Positions 12,527-22,595 are shown, counted from the stretch's first letter. The stretch: 64,000 nucleotides of DNA from Janthinobacterium sp. CG3 (GCF_000344615.1 NZ_KB467824.1:4949227-5013226); one strand, 5' to 3'. The notes: a model not told the origin generated them from the letters alone. Made by a program: numbers and translations.

Positions 12527-14359
<1,833 letters not shown>

Positions 14360-14375
14360 TCGCCTTTGTCTGCCG

Positions 14376-14395
14376 TCCCGGGGCTTGCCCCGGGA
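14376..14395. terminator. hairpin after typA
   Basis: TCCCGGGG-CTTG-CCCCGGGA, a strong 8-bp stem 16 bases after the typA stop. There is no T-run, so it may work as a stability element or a weak terminator. Confidence 0.4.
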
Positions 14396-14484
14396 ATTCC
14401 AGCCCGCTGTTCCCGCATTGCCTCAACGGCCTTGCGGGGCAGCGGGTTTGACGTTGTACCGCCCTTTTTTGTAGTGAGTGTATT

Positions 14485-15489
14485 GTGACCTCCCGTATCC
14501 TGCCTTCCCGCCGCATCTCCGTCGCTCCGATGATGGACTGGAGCGACCGCCATTGCCGCCTGTTCCATCGCCAGATTACGCGCCACACCTGGTTGTACAC
14601 CGAGATGGTGACCACTGGCGCGCTGGTGCACGGCGACGTGGCGCGCCATTTGCAGTTCAACGACGAGGAGCATCCGGTCGCGCTGCAACTGGGCGGCAGC
14701 GATCCGGCCGACCTGGCCACCAGCGCCAAGCTGGGCCAGCAGTGGGGTTACGACGAGATCAACCTGAATTGCGGTTGCCCGTCGGAGCGGGTGCAGAAGG
14801 GCGCGTTCGGCGCCTGCCTGATGGCCGAGCCGCAACTGGTGGCGGACTGCGTGAAGGCGATGCGCGACGCCGTGAGCATCGACGTCACCGTCAAGCACCG
14901 CGTCGGTATCGACCAGTTCGAGTCCTATGATTTCGTGCGCGACTTCGTCGGCACGGTGGCCGCAGCCGGTTGCACGACGTTTATCGTGCACGCCCGCAAC
15001 GCCATCCTGAAGGGCTTGACGCCGAAGGAAAACCGCGAGATTCCGCCGTTGAAGTACGACTTCGCCTACCAGTTGAAGCGCGATTTCCCGGACCTCGAAT
15101 TCATCATCAACGGCGCCATCAAAACCACCGAGGAAATCGATTTACACTTGCAGCACGTCGACGGCGTGATGCTGGGACGCGAGGCGTATCACAATCCGTA
15201 TTCGATGGCGCAGTTCGACCAACGCTACTACGGCGACGAGAGGCCGACCAAGACGCGCGAGGAAGTGCTGGCGGCGATGATTCCGTACATCCAGGCGCAG
15301 TTGGCTAAGGAGGACAGCCGCGGCTTGAGGCTCAACAGCATTACGCGCCACATGCTGGGCTTGATGCAGGGCCTGGCCGGCGCGCGCGCTTACCGGCAAA
15401 CCATGTCGGACTCAAAAAAGCTCGCCAGCGGCGACGCCAATCTGTTGCTGGAGGCGGCCGCCCGCGTCACGCACAACGACACAATCTAG
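14485..15489 (+). CDS. dusA: tRNA-dihydrouridine(20/20a) synthase
   Basis: FMN/NADPH enzyme reducing U20/U20a in the tRNA D-loop. The 334-residue protein shows VAPMMDWSDRHCRLFHR (the DusA-type signature), LQLGGSDP, EINLNCGCPSERVQKG with the nearby FGACLM cysteine as proton donor, KHRVGID and MLGREAYHNPY. DusA rather than DusB or DusC follows from the APMMDWSD and CPSERVQ motifs and the length. The start is GTG 14485; no upstream ATG fits. It stands alone with its own spacing from typA. Confidence 0.92.
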   Translation: MTSRILPSRRISVAPMMDWSDRHCRLFHRQITRHTWLYTEMVTTGALVHGDVARHLQFNDEEHPVALQLGGSDPADLATSAKLGQQWGYDEINLNCGCPSERVQKGAFGACLMAEPQLVADCVKAMRDAVSIDVTVKHRVGIDQFESYDFVRDFVGTVAAAGCTTFIVHARNAILKGLTPKENREIPPLKYDFAYQLKRDFPDLEFIINGAIKTTEEIDLHLQHVDGVMLGREAYHNPYSMAQFDQRYYGDERPTKTREEVLAAMIPYIQAQLAKEDSRGLRLNSITRHMLGLMQGLAGARAYRQTMSDSKKLASGDANLLLEAAARVTHNDTI

Positions 15490-15973
15490 GAAATATCACG
15501 GCGCGGCCCGGCTCCCGGGACTGCGCAGCCCGCCGCGCGTTCGCGCGGCAGCGCCACCGAGCTTGGCTTTGCGCCGGCTACCGCGTTTTCCGGCCTTTCC
15601 GCGACACATAAATTCCCTGTATTTCCGCCTTTTCCCGTGCAAGCATCGGTGGAGGTTCAGTTTCTCCACAGAAAGTATGTATGCGTTTTTCCAATGTTTT
15701 TGTGCTTGCTATCAGGAAAAATTTGCATCTATAATTCAATAACGACAAACATTATTTGCAATATTTTCATTTAATCCAGCGCTATTTCGGCGCGGTTTTT
15801 ATGCGGATGTTGCGCCTATTTTGCATGTCCCAAGTACCCCAGGCTGCGTCTGGCCGGTTGCCCTTGCGTCGCACCATGCGCCAAGCGGATCGCCGGTAAG
15901 ACGTGGCCTTCGTCTTGTATCGCAGCCGTACGTCGGGCAAATTCTATCCACGTGTCACTTACGAAGAGTCGAA
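15490..15973. other. long leader/promoter region of the chemoreceptor gene
   Basis: 484 bp without a gene. The left part is GC-rich with GGCTCCCGGGA- and CGCGCG-type short palindromes. The middle is AT-rich and carries a promoter candidate (15,706-15,735). The right ~230 bp would be an untranslated leader of the chemoreceptor. No known riboswitch consensus was recognised in it. Confidence 0.5.
15706..15735 (+). promoter_or_regulatory. candidate sigma-70 promoter for the chemoreceptor
   Basis: TTGCTA (15706-15711), an 18-bp spacer and a perfect TATAAT (15730-15735) in the most AT-rich stretch before the gene. The start codon is about 235 bases further on. Confidence 0.5.
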
Positions 15974-17716
15974 ATGAATTTAGCAAAAATGAAGGTTGGC
16001 ACCCGCCTGGGTCTGGGGTTCGCACTGGTGTTGGTGCTGTTGATCGCGGTGACGGGCGTCGGCATCAACCGTATGTCGCAGATCCAGGACCGGCTCGACC
16101 ACGTGGTCGGCGTGAACAACGTCGTCACGCGGCTGGTCATCGACATGCGCACCAATGTCAGAGACCGCATCACCTCGCTGCGCATTTTGACGCTGATGAC
16201 GGACGCCGGCGACATGGAGCCGGAAATGGCGCGCATCAAGGGCCAGAGCGCCAAATACGACGAAGCCGAGCAGCAGTTGCAGGCGCAGTTCGCGCTGCAC
16301 GCGTCGGCCGAGGAAAAGGCCTTGCTGGCGGCGATCAAGGAGCACGCGGCCGTGGCGATGCCGGCCATCGCCAAGGCCTCGCAGTTGTGGCTGGCCAACC
16401 AGGCCGAAGACGCGACCAAGGTCATGATCAAGGAAATCCGTCCGCCGCAAAAGAAATGGATGGAGGCGCTGGAACAGTTGGCCGCGCTGGAAGACAAGTT
16501 GAACGAGCAGGTGCTGGCCGACGCCCGCGGCGCCTTCGACAACGCGCGCACCTTCATGATTATGCTGGGCGTGCTGGCGGTGGCGCTGGGCATCGCGGCG
16601 GCGCTGGTGATTACCCGCGGCCTGCTCAAACAGTTGGGCGGCGAACCCGATTACACGGCGTCAATCGCCGGCAGTATCGCCAACGGCGATTTGTCGGTGT
16701 CGATCGACACGCGCGCCGCCGACAATACCAGCCTGTTGGCGGAAATGAAGGAAATGCGCAACAGCCTGGTGGGTATCGTCGGCCAAGTGCGTGCCGGGAC
16801 GGAAACCATCGGTACGGCGTCGCGTGAAATCGCGGCCGGCAATATCGATTTGTCGTCGCGCACCGAAATGCAGGCCAGCTCGCTGGAGAAAACCGCTCTG
16901 GCGATGGAGGAGCTGACCTCGACCGTGAAGCAAAACGCCGACAACGCCCGCGAAGCCAATCTGTTGGCGGCCACCGCCTCCGACGTGGCGCTGAAGGGCG
17001 GTTCGGTGGTGTCGCAGGTGGTCGACACGATGAGTTCGATCAACGATTCGGCCAAAAAAATTGTCGACATCATCGGCGTCATCGACGGCATCGCCTTCCA
17101 GACGAATATTCTGGCGCTGAACGCCGCCGTCGAAGCGGCCCGTGCCGGCGAGCAGGGCCGCGGCTTCGCCGTGGTGGCGTCGGAAGTGCGCAGCCTGGCG
17201 CAGCGCAGCGCCGGTGCGGCCAAGGAAATCAAGATTTTAATCGACGACTCGGCCGAGAAGGTCGAGCGCGGCACCCGGCTGGTTGGCCAGGCCGGCGTGA
17301 CCATGGGCGAGGTGGTGGCCAGCGTCAGGCGCGTCACCGACATCATGGGCGAGATCGCCAACGCCAGCGAGGAGCAGAGCGCCGGCATCGAGCAGGTCAA
17401 CCAGTCGATCATCGACATGGACAGCATGACGCAGCAAAACGCGGCATTGGTGGAACAGGCCGCCGCCGCCGCGCAAAGCTTGCAGGACCAGGCCTGCGAA
17501 CTGGCAAACGTAGTCAGCATCTTCAAGCTGGCCGAGGGCGAGGAGGCGGTGCGCGCCGCGTTGCCGGCGCTGGCGCCGCGCGCGCCGGTGAAGCCGCAGG
17601 CGTTGCGCGCGGTGGTCCGGCCGGCCGGCCGCCAACCGCTGGCGGTGGCGGCGCCGTCGGCCCGGCCGAAGAGGGCGGCTTCCGGCGCCGAAAGCGACGA
17701 CTGGGAACAATGCTAA
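15974..17716 (+). CDS. methyl-accepting chemotaxis protein
   Basis: Inner-membrane chemoreceptor of 580 residues signalling to CheA/CheW. ATG 15974 ([16 protein letters not shown]) starts just before TM1 (about 11-32). A four-helix-bundle periplasmic sensor (about 33-192), TM2 (about 194-214), a HAMP domain and the cytoplasmic signalling domain follow. The hairpin tip reads [20 protein letters not shown] then [15 protein letters not shown]. The C-terminus is Ala/Pro-rich and ends DDWEQC, only loosely like the NWETF tether of high-abundance receptors. No chemotaxis genes are adjacent. The ligand cannot be told from sequence. Confidence 0.92.
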   Translation: MNLAKMKVGTRLGLGFALVLVLLIAVTGVGINRMSQIQDRLDHVVGVNNVVTRLVIDMRTNVRDRITSLRILTLMTDAGDMEPEMARIKGQSAKYDEAEQQLQAQFALHASAEEKALLAAIKEHAAVAMPAIAKASQLWLANQAEDATKVMIKEIRPPQKKWMEALEQLAALEDKLNEQVLADARGAFDNARTFMIMLGVLAVALGIAAALVITRGLLKQLGGEPDYTASIAGSIANGDLSVSIDTRAADNTSLLAEMKEMRNSLVGIVGQVRAGTETIGTASREIAAGNIDLSSRTEMQASSLEKTALAMEELTSTVKQNADNAREANLLAATASDVALKGGSVVSQVVDTMSSINDSAKKIVDIIGVIDGIAFQTNILALNAAVEAARAGEQGRGFAVVASEVRSLAQRSAGAAKEIKILIDDSAEKVERGTRLVGQAGVTMGEVVASVRRVTDIMGEIANASEEQSAGIEQVNQSIIDMDSMTQQNAALVEQAAAAAQSLQDQACELANVVSIFKLAEGEEAVRAALPALAPRAPVKPQALRAVVRPAGRQPLAVAAPSARPKRAASGAESDDWEQC

Positions 17717-17784
17717 GCACCGGCAGCAGGGCACGTGCGCATGAGCGGTAAGAGTTCGCTTTAATTAAATACTTGAGGAAACAA

Positions 17785-18126
17785 ATGTCTATGAATACAT
17801 CCAGTGTAATGGCCGCCTTGCTCGTGTCCTTGTCTTGCGCCGCGTCGGCCGCCGACACATCCGCAAGCTTCGACTCGAAAAATTGCAAGGCCGACTATCC
17901 GAAGGCGTCGCTGATGAACGAGGAGCAGGGCACGGTATCGATGATGTTCCTGGTCGCCGCCGACGGCAGCGTGGTCGAGTCGAAGCTGGAGAAAACCAGC
18001 GGCTTCAAGAATTTGGACAAGGCCGCGCTCAAAGCCCTCAGCGCCTGCAAGTTCAAGCCCGGCAGCAAGGACGGCAAGGCCGACCAGAGCTGGACCAAGG
18101 TGGACTACGCCTGGAAGCTGGACTGA
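17785..18126 (+). CDS. small secreted TonB C-terminal-domain protein
   Basis: A 113-residue protein with a signal peptide (MSMNTSSVMAALLVSLSCAA, cleavage near SAA-AD) and a single TonB C-terminal-like domain: YPKASLMNEEQGTVSMMFLV, DGSVVESKLEKTSGF, LDKAALKALSACKF. It lacks the membrane anchor and proline-rich arm of TonB, so it is not a full energy transducer. Such stand-alone domains are common in these bacteria; the role is unknown. ATG 17785 follows GAGGA six bases upstream. Confidence 0.75.
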   Translation: MSMNTSSVMAALLVSLSCAASAADTSASFDSKNCKADYPKASLMNEEQGTVSMMFLVAADGSVVESKLEKTSGFKNLDKAALKALSACKFKPGSKDGKADQSWTKVDYAWKLD

Positions 18127-18291
18127 TTTTCCGGGCGCCGACGTGCTTGCTTTGCTTTGATCGTTCCCGGCGCCTTATTTCCTGCTCGCCTCCATGGCGC
18201 GCTTCCCCGCGCGCCACTATCTGTTACCCTATCTCCCCATATCTATCCCGCCGGCACGATGCGCCCGGCGCCACGTTTGAAATGGGTCGCC

Positions 18292-18870
18292 ATGATGAAT
18301 AGAACCGTTACCCTGGCCGCGTCCGCGCTTGCGGCATGCACGCTGTCGGCCTGCGCTGTGTTACCCAGCGAGCACGATCCCGCCAAGGACCAGCAATACG
18401 TCTCGATGGTGAATAGCTTGAGCTGGATCAATCCAATGACCGGCAAGCGCGACGGCCTGCGCTCCAGCTGGCCCTTGAAGGCGCATAAGGGCGAGGTTGA
18501 AATCTTCCCGCTGGCCCAGATCAAACATTGCGAGGCGGCCGGGGCGCCCTGTGCCTGGGGCGTGATGGTGGCGCAGCGTAAGCTGAACCGTTTCACCTAT
18601 GCGCCCGGCGGCGTGACGCTGGAACTGGGCTTGGCGCTGGACGTCGACCGGCGCCAGGAGATTCACCGTGGCACGTTTAACGCGGCGATGGCGATTCCGT
18701 CCGATATCGCCGCCTTGCGCTGGAAGAAGGACGAGCAACGTACGCTGAACTTGCAGTACGGCCGGGTGGAGCGCATTGAGTTCGACTACGGCGTGCGCTT
18801 CGAAGTGTGCGCGCTGCGCTACGACGCAAGCGGTCGTGCGCTCGACATCTGCGAAATCCCTTATATTTAA
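18292..18870 (+). CDS. putative lipoprotein of unknown function
   Basis: ATG 18292 (MMNRTVTLAASALAACTLSA) gives a 192-residue protein with a lipoprotein signal peptide and lipobox LSAC, so it is probably lipid-anchored in the envelope. The mature part (VLPSEHDPAKDQQYVSMVNS...) has no family I recognise; it looks like a beta-rich soluble domain ending with paired cysteines (EVCALRYD, LDICEIPYI). Longer starts at 18,157 or 18,259 would spoil the signal peptide. Confidence 0.7.
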   Translation: MMNRTVTLAASALAACTLSACAVLPSEHDPAKDQQYVSMVNSLSWINPMTGKRDGLRSSWPLKAHKGEVEIFPLAQIKHCEAAGAPCAWGVMVAQRKLNRFTYAPGGVTLELGLALDVDRRQEIHRGTFNAAMAIPSDIAALRWKKDEQRTLNLQYGRVERIEFDYGVRFEVCALRYDASGRALDICEIPYI

Positions 18871-18941
18871 CTCTTGTAAGAGGGCGCGCCGCAAGGCGAT
18901 GATGGCGGCGCATGGGATATTCCTTCGTAGATGGGGGTCAT

Positions 18942-19118
18942 ATGAACAAGCAGAAATCGAACGGCGGCCAGAGCAAGCAATCGGTCGGCGAGGCGGCTAG
19001 TCGCGGGTCGGAGCAGGGCGCCAGTAGCGACAAGAGCGATAAACGCGGTAAGGAAGCGGCCAGCACGCCCAAGTCCGGCGGGAAGGGCGGCGGCGCCAAG
19101 CAAAAGCGCAAGCATTAA
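18942..19118 (+). CDS. small hydrophilic basic protein
   Basis: 58 residues, MNKQKSNGGQSKQSVGEAAS onward, almost entirely Gly, Ser, Lys, Gln and Ala, ending KQKRKH; predicted disordered. A GGGGG purine run seven bases before ATG 18942 supports translation. The function is unknown. It could be a nucleic-acid-associated or stress-related small protein, but nothing in the sequence shows that. Confidence 0.5.
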   Translation: MNKQKSNGGQSKQSVGEAASRGSEQGASSDKSDKRGKEAASTPKSGGKGGGAKQKRKH

Positions 19119-19210
19119 GCTTGCATGGGATCGAATGTAAGCAACTGTAAATGTGCGGCGTCCGGCAAATTTTTCTTATAGTATTGCTTGTTAGGATAGG
19201 AGAATTTGCC

Positions 19211-19552
19211 ATGAAAAGCCTGCTGGCCGTTGTGTTGCTCGTCGCTCTGGGAGGCTGCGTTGTGGCGCCGCCTGGTCCCGCATATTACGGAAGCCGTTGG
19301 GCCGAGCCTTTCGATCCATATCAATGGCACACCGTGTCGGCCGTGCCGGTGTACGCGCCGCAGCGAAGCTACGGCAACGCGCCCGTCTATGTGCAACAAA
19401 CTGTGTATTTGCCGCAGCCACTGTATGCTCCGCAGCCGTACTTTTACACGCCGCCGGTAAGCATCGGGCTCGACTTCATGTTTGGATGGAGCGGTGGCCG
19501 GCATGGCGGCAGGCATCATGGTTGGGGCGGGCGCGGCCACGGCCACCGTTAA
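19211..19552 (+). CDS. small Tyr/Pro/Gly-rich lipoprotein
   Basis: 113 residues with a short lipoprotein signal peptide (MKSLLAVVLLVALGGC; lipobox ALGGC) followed by a Tyr/Pro/Gln-rich middle (YAPQRSYGNAPVYVQQTVYL) and a Gly/His/Arg tail (GGRHGGRHHGWGGRGHGHR). The His/Gly tail could bind metal ions (inference). ATG 19211 is preceded by an AGGAGA ribosome binding site. No family recognised. Confidence 0.7.
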   Translation: MKSLLAVVLLVALGGCVVAPPGPAYYGSRWAEPFDPYQWHTVSAVPVYAPQRSYGNAPVYVQQTVYLPQPLYAPQPYFYTPPVSIGLDFMFGWSGGRHGGRHHGWGGRGHGHR

Positions 19553-19607
19553 GGCCCGCGCCTTACTCTCGGGGGCGGGTTATGCCAGTGGTTTTTCTAG
19601 TCCTGGC

Positions 19608-19739
19608 TCAGTGCGCGAAAAACACGACGGCTTCGTGCAGCAGCGGCGCCGAGCACAGAATATAGGTCGCAGCAGCCACCAAACCAAGCTGCAATGCACC
19701 GAAAGCGACGGGAAAAAGGCGGGACATATCATGTTCCAT
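19608..19739 (-). CDS. possible small membrane protein
   Basis: 43 codons on the minus strand (MEHDMSRLFPVAFGALQLGL onward) encode an almost continuous hydrophobic stretch ending HEAVVFFAH, so a single- or two-span membrane peptide. The ribosome binding site is weak and the start could also be the second Met (19,727). It is the only plausible coding element in a 347-bp gap. Confidence 0.3.
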   Translation of the reverse strand: MEHDMSRLFPVAFGALQLGLVAAATYILCSAPLLHEAVVFFAH

Positions 19740-19899
19740 AGAGTTTCTGAGTGTGCCTGAATGATATGAGATAGCAATGACTGTGTGAATCGGATGGACG
19801 TCCGCGACGGCGTAGGAGAAACGCCCGTCGAGTATATTTATGACAAGATCATGCCCGGCCGGTAAGAGTATGCCGGCCCGGGTTGCAAACGGGCGCCGC

Positions 19900-20349
19900 C
19901 TATTTTTTCCACAACACAATGTTTTGTTCCGGCGCCGTGTCCGACAAGTCCGAGCGCGCCAGCCACAGGCTCAGGCGTTCCGGATGCTTCAAGTTAATTC
20001 CCATGCCGTCGATGACGCCGACCTGTTCCAGCATCTTGGAATCGATCTTGGCGATCTTCGACACGGTTGGCGAACCCATCACCATGCGATCGTAGGCCTT
20101 GCGCGCCTTGTTTTCCCATTTGTGCAGACTCGAATCGTCGAAGCGGTTAGCTTCGAAGTACACCGTCAGCGAGCCATCCAGATTGCCGTAACCAACTACG
20201 CCGGCGCCTTTGCGGATGGTGGTGGTATTGTCCAGATCGAATTCGTCCGTCGGTACGAACACGCCGGCGCGGCCGTCGACGTCGGGACGGCCGATTGGCG
20301 TGTCCTTGCTATACGTGCTGAGTTCGAGTGCGCTTTTTTCTTCAGACAT
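19900..20349 (-). CDS. conserved-looking hypothetical protein, 149 residues
   Basis: Starts MSEEKSALELSTYSKDTPIG and is soluble, with no signal peptide or membrane segment. Codon use is like neighbouring genes, with a normal ATG start (20,349). Recognisable stretches (VDGRAGVFVPTDEFDLDN, GYGNLDGSLTVYFEA, MVMGSPTVSKIAKIDSKML) do not match a family I know. It points away from the following decayed ABC-transporter patch. The product is unknown. Confidence 0.65.
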   Translation of the reverse strand: MSEEKSALELSTYSKDTPIGRPDVDGRAGVFVPTDEFDLDNTTTIRKGAGVVGYGNLDGSLTVYFEANRFDDSSLHKWENKARKAYDRMVMGSPTVSKIAKIDSKMLEQVGVIDGMGINLKHPERLSLWLARSDLSDTAPEQNIVLWKK

Positions 20350-20693
20350 GGTATTTCGTGGCCGCGGTCGCAGCGAGACGGCAGGGTCGCTGCCAAGTCC
20401 AGCATTGCCGGCCCTCCTGTTGAGTGAGGTAGTGGGGGGAGGGCGTTATTGTCGCCCGGTAAGTCTGGTGCCGCGCGGCTGCACCGCAAAACGGCTACCC
20501 CATTGTAGTCCTAATCTAATTCTTTCGTGCAACATCGGTGGCATTTTTTTAATTTGCCTGCTGCCTCCTCTGTGGTAAATATTTAATGCAAGATTGTTGC
20601 ATTAAAATCGGCCTGGCAATATCATGCGGTTATTTTGCAACTCACTTGCATGAGTCGAGTAAGCCGGCTTGCCGCCGCTAATCCAGGAGAGCC
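20350..20693. other. intergenic region before the ABC-transporter remnant
   Basis: 344 bp with no gene. It becomes AT-rich from about 20,510, contains a 10-bp perfect palindrome (20,582-20,606), and ends with a good ribosome binding site (CAGGAGA) before the ATG of the ATPase remnant. This looks like a preserved regulatory region whose genes have been deleted. Confidence 0.6.
20582..20606. promoter_or_regulatory. operator-like palindrome
   Basis: TTTAATGCAA-GATTG-TTGCATTAAA, perfect 10-bp arms with a 5-bp centre. The AT-rich arms and short odd spacer suit a dimeric repressor (GntR- or TetR-type) rather than a terminator. It lies 88 bp before the truncated ABC ATPase start. Confidence 0.5.
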
Positions 20694-20802
20694 ATGATCC
20701 ACATTGAACATTTGAGCAAGCGCTACGACGGCCGCGCTGTGGGCCGCCGCCCTGTTCGGGCTGGCGCTGTGGCTGCTCAGGCGCGTGCGCCAGGGCAACT
20801 GA
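20694..20802 (+). pseudogene. fused remnant: ABC ATPase N-terminus joined to ABC permease C-terminus
   Basis: ATG 20694 opens MIHIEHLSKRYDGRAV, the standard first strand of an ABC-2-type exporter ATPase, with a good ribosome binding site. After about 15 codons the frame loses meaning. From 20,734 the +1-shifted frame reads ALWAAALFGLALWLLRRVRQ plus GN-stop, a typical last membrane helix and tail of the partner permease. The simplest reading is one deletion that removed nearly all of an ATPase-permease operon and left its two ends joined. The fragment cannot be functional. Confidence 0.7.
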
Positions 20803-21049
20803 GGGGGCGGGGTCGCAGCCAGCGCGCGCTCGGCGTCGGATTGCGCTCTGCTAATCCGGCGGGGTCGGCCCGCTGACCTTGCCAGCACCGCGGAGGCAAA
20901 TGCGGCTTTTCGGCACAAGCCAAAAAGTTTCTGTATGCACATATCTGACGGATGTAGAATAGACAAGGTGCCTGGAGTCGCTTGCCGGACGGTGCATTTG
21001 GCGGATGCGGCTTGGCGCGCTTGCTCGACCCACTCGCAGGAGTATCGCC

Positions 21050-21277
21050 ATGAATGTTCTTCGCTTTGCGCAGTACGCGGCATGCCTGTTCCTGGCGTCC
21101 CCGGCCTTGGCCCAGGCCGACGACAAAATCACCCTCAGTTTCAACGAACGCCCGCCCTACATTATCCCCGCCGCGGACGGCTCGGCCAGCGGTTTGACGG
21201 CCTCGCCGGCCGGGTCCGACGAGGTCATCGGCAAGCTGAACAAGGCGATCGCCGCCAGGAAGCCCGCCGTCCAATAG
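21050..21277 (+). pseudogene. internally deleted periplasmic binding protein
   Basis: 75 codons with a ribosome binding site (CAGGAG) and a signal peptide (MNVLRFAQYAACLFLASPAL). The mature N-terminus ITLSFNERPPYIIPAADGSA then SGLTA closely parallels that of the next gene. It jumps straight to GSDEVIGKLNKAIAARKPAV, the usual extreme C-terminus of family-3 binding proteins. About 170 central residues are missing, so ligand binding is not possible. The frame is kept, so a short exported peptide might still be made. Confidence 0.7.
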
Positions 21278-21287
21278 CGCTGGCGCA

Positions 21288-22040
21288 ATGAAGCGGACAA
21301 GCCAGATGGTTGCATCGCCGCGGCGCGCCGCCTGGCTGCCGCTGCTGTTGCTATTGTGCGGCGGCGCCTGCCGCGCCGGCGACGCCGTCACGCTGTACTA
21401 CAACGAGCGCCCGCCGTATATGGCCGGGGCGCCGGACGGCAGCGTCAACGGCCTCACCGCCAGCGTTGCCGAGCGCGCGTTCCGCGCCGCCGGCATCGAC
21501 GTCAACTGGTTGAAGACGCCGATCAACCGGCAATTGGCGCTGCTCAAGGAGGGCGGCGCGCGCTGCGTGGTCGGCTGGTTCAAGAACAGCGAGCGCGAAC
21601 GCTTCGCGCGTTTTTCCAAAGCGATTTACCGCGACCTGCCGACGGTAGCGTTGATGCGCAGCGCTTACCCGATCGGGCAAAAGCTGGCGCTGGAGAGCGC
21701 GCTGGCCACGCCGGGCCTGCGCGTATTGGTCAAGGAAAACTATTCCTACGGCGGCTATATCGACGAGGCGCTGCTGAAAATCCATCCGGCGCTGGCCAAG
21801 ACCAGCGCCGAGAGCGTCAACATGGTGGCGATGATCGAGGCCGGGCGCGCCGACCTGATGTTCGTGGCGGAGGAGGAGGCGCAGTACCTGATCGGTCAGA
21901 GCGGTCTGAGCCAGCAGGGCTTCAGCCTGCTGCGCTTCGCCGATCTGCCGAACGGCGAAACCCGCCACATCATGTGCAGCAAGGACGTGGCGGAACAGTG
22001 GATGCGCCGGCTGGACCGCGAGATCCGTTTCGAACCATGA
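21288..22040 (+). CDS. periplasmic substrate-binding protein, family 3
   Basis: 250 residues: signal peptide (about 1-30, ending CRAG-DA), then an SBP_bac_3-like fold (VTLYYNERPPYMAGAPDGSV, GLTASVAERAFRAAGIDVNW, CVVGWFKNSERE, VLVKENYSYGGYIDEAL, MVAMIEAGRADLMFVAEEE). It resembles the polar amino-acid binding proteins but has no permease or ATPase nearby. It lies 10 bp after its truncated paralogue. Such orphan binding proteins are numerous in this window; the ligand is unknown. Confidence 0.8.
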   Translation: MKRTSQMVASPRRAAWLPLLLLLCGGACRAGDAVTLYYNERPPYMAGAPDGSVNGLTASVAERAFRAAGIDVNWLKTPINRQLALLKEGGARCVVGWFKNSERERFARFSKAIYRDLPTVALMRSAYPIGQKLALESALATPGLRVLVKENYSYGGYIDEALLKIHPALAKTSAESVNMVAMIEAGRADLMFVAEEEAQYLIGQSGLSQQGFSLLRFADLPNGETRHIMCSKDVAEQWMRRLDREIRFEP

Positions 22041-22114
22041 AAAAGGGCACAGGCCGCGATGGCCGTTGAGTTGCGGTGTCGGCGCCGGATGTGGGGGCCG
22101 TCGAGGCCAACGTT

Positions 22115-22144
22115 GTCGGGTTACGCCGTTCCGGCTAACCCGAC
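22115..22144. repeat. REP-like palindrome, copy 2
   Basis: GTCGGGTTA / TAACCCGAC arms (9 bp) around the 12-base loop CGCCGTTCCGGC, followed by CTACGA. Same core and loop length as the palindromes at 12,270, 52,006 and 60,845. Confidence 0.7.
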
Positions 22145-22178
22145 CTACGAAATCGACATTCGGATTAAGGTGGGGACG

Positions 22179-22203
22179 AAAAAAAAGCCGCGTGGGCGGC
22201 TTG
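22179..22203 (-). terminator. terminator of tRNA-His copy A
   Basis: Read on the minus strand, AAGCCGC-CCAC-GCGGCTT followed by a run of T: a classical Rho-independent terminator about 30 bp after the tRNA 3' end. Confidence 0.85.
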
Positions 22204-22231
22204 GATTTTTTCTTGCGCATTGAACAGTAAA

Positions 22232-22308
22232 TGGGGTGACTGATGGGGCTCGAACCCACGACAACAGGAATCACAATCCTGGACTCTACCAACTGAGCTA
22301 CAGCCACC
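22232..22308 (-). tRNA. tRNA-His (GTG), copy A
   Basis: 77 nt on the minus strand, 5' GGTGGCTGTAGCTCAG to 3' CAGTCACCCCA. The acceptor stem pairs GTGGCTG with CAGTCAC, with the extra 5' G(-1) typical of tRNA-His opposite the discriminator C. The anticodon loop reads TTGTGAT, giving anticodon GTG. CCA is encoded. The second copy 215 bp away has the same tRNA sequence. Confidence 0.95.
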
Positions 22309-22351
22309 ACTGAACGAACGCCTGTCTTGGTGCTTCTTAAACAGGTGTCGC

Positions 22352-22379
22352 ATTATACAAACTTTTCCGCGATTTGCAA
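22352..22379 (-). promoter_or_regulatory. promoter of tRNA-His copy A
   Basis: On the minus strand TTGCAA, a 16-bp spacer, TATAAT, about 45 bp before the tRNA. Confidence 0.8.
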
Positions 22380-22394
22380 CAGGCGCGGAGGGCG

Positions 22395-22418
22395 AAAAAA
22401 AAGCCGCGTAGGCGACTT
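22395..22418 (-). terminator. terminator of tRNA-His copy B
   Basis: Minus strand AAGTCGC-CTAC-GCGGCTT, one G-U pair, followed by TTTTTT. Homologous to the terminator of copy A, so each tRNA has its own. Confidence 0.8.
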
Positions 22419-22446
22419 GGTTTTCTCTTGCACGTTGAACAGTAAA

Positions 22447-22523
22447 TGGGGTGACTGATGGGGCTCGAACCCACGACAACAGGAATCACAATCCTGGACT
22501 CTACCAACTGAGCTACAGCCACC
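22447..22523 (-). tRNA. tRNA-His (GTG), copy B
   Basis: Same 77-nt sequence as copy A, with GTG anticodon, G(-1) and encoded CCA. Flanks are clearly related to those of copy A but diverged, so an entire promoter-tRNA-terminator unit of about 215 bp was duplicated in tandem and only the tRNA part stayed unchanged. Confidence 0.95.
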
Positions 22524-22566
22524 ACTGAACTAACGTTTGTCTAGATATTTCCTAGACAGGTGCCGA

Positions 22567-22595
22567 ATTATACAAAGTTCTCCGCGAATGTGCAA
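22567..22595 (-). promoter_or_regulatory. promoter of tRNA-His copy B
   Basis: Minus strand TTGCAC, a 17-bp spacer, TATAAT, in the same relative position as for copy A. Confidence 0.8.

Noticed and set aside
15740-15973. c-di-GMP (GEMM) riboswitch in the chemoreceptor leader
   Set aside because: The GCAAACC/GACGCAAAGCC-type conserved bases are absent.
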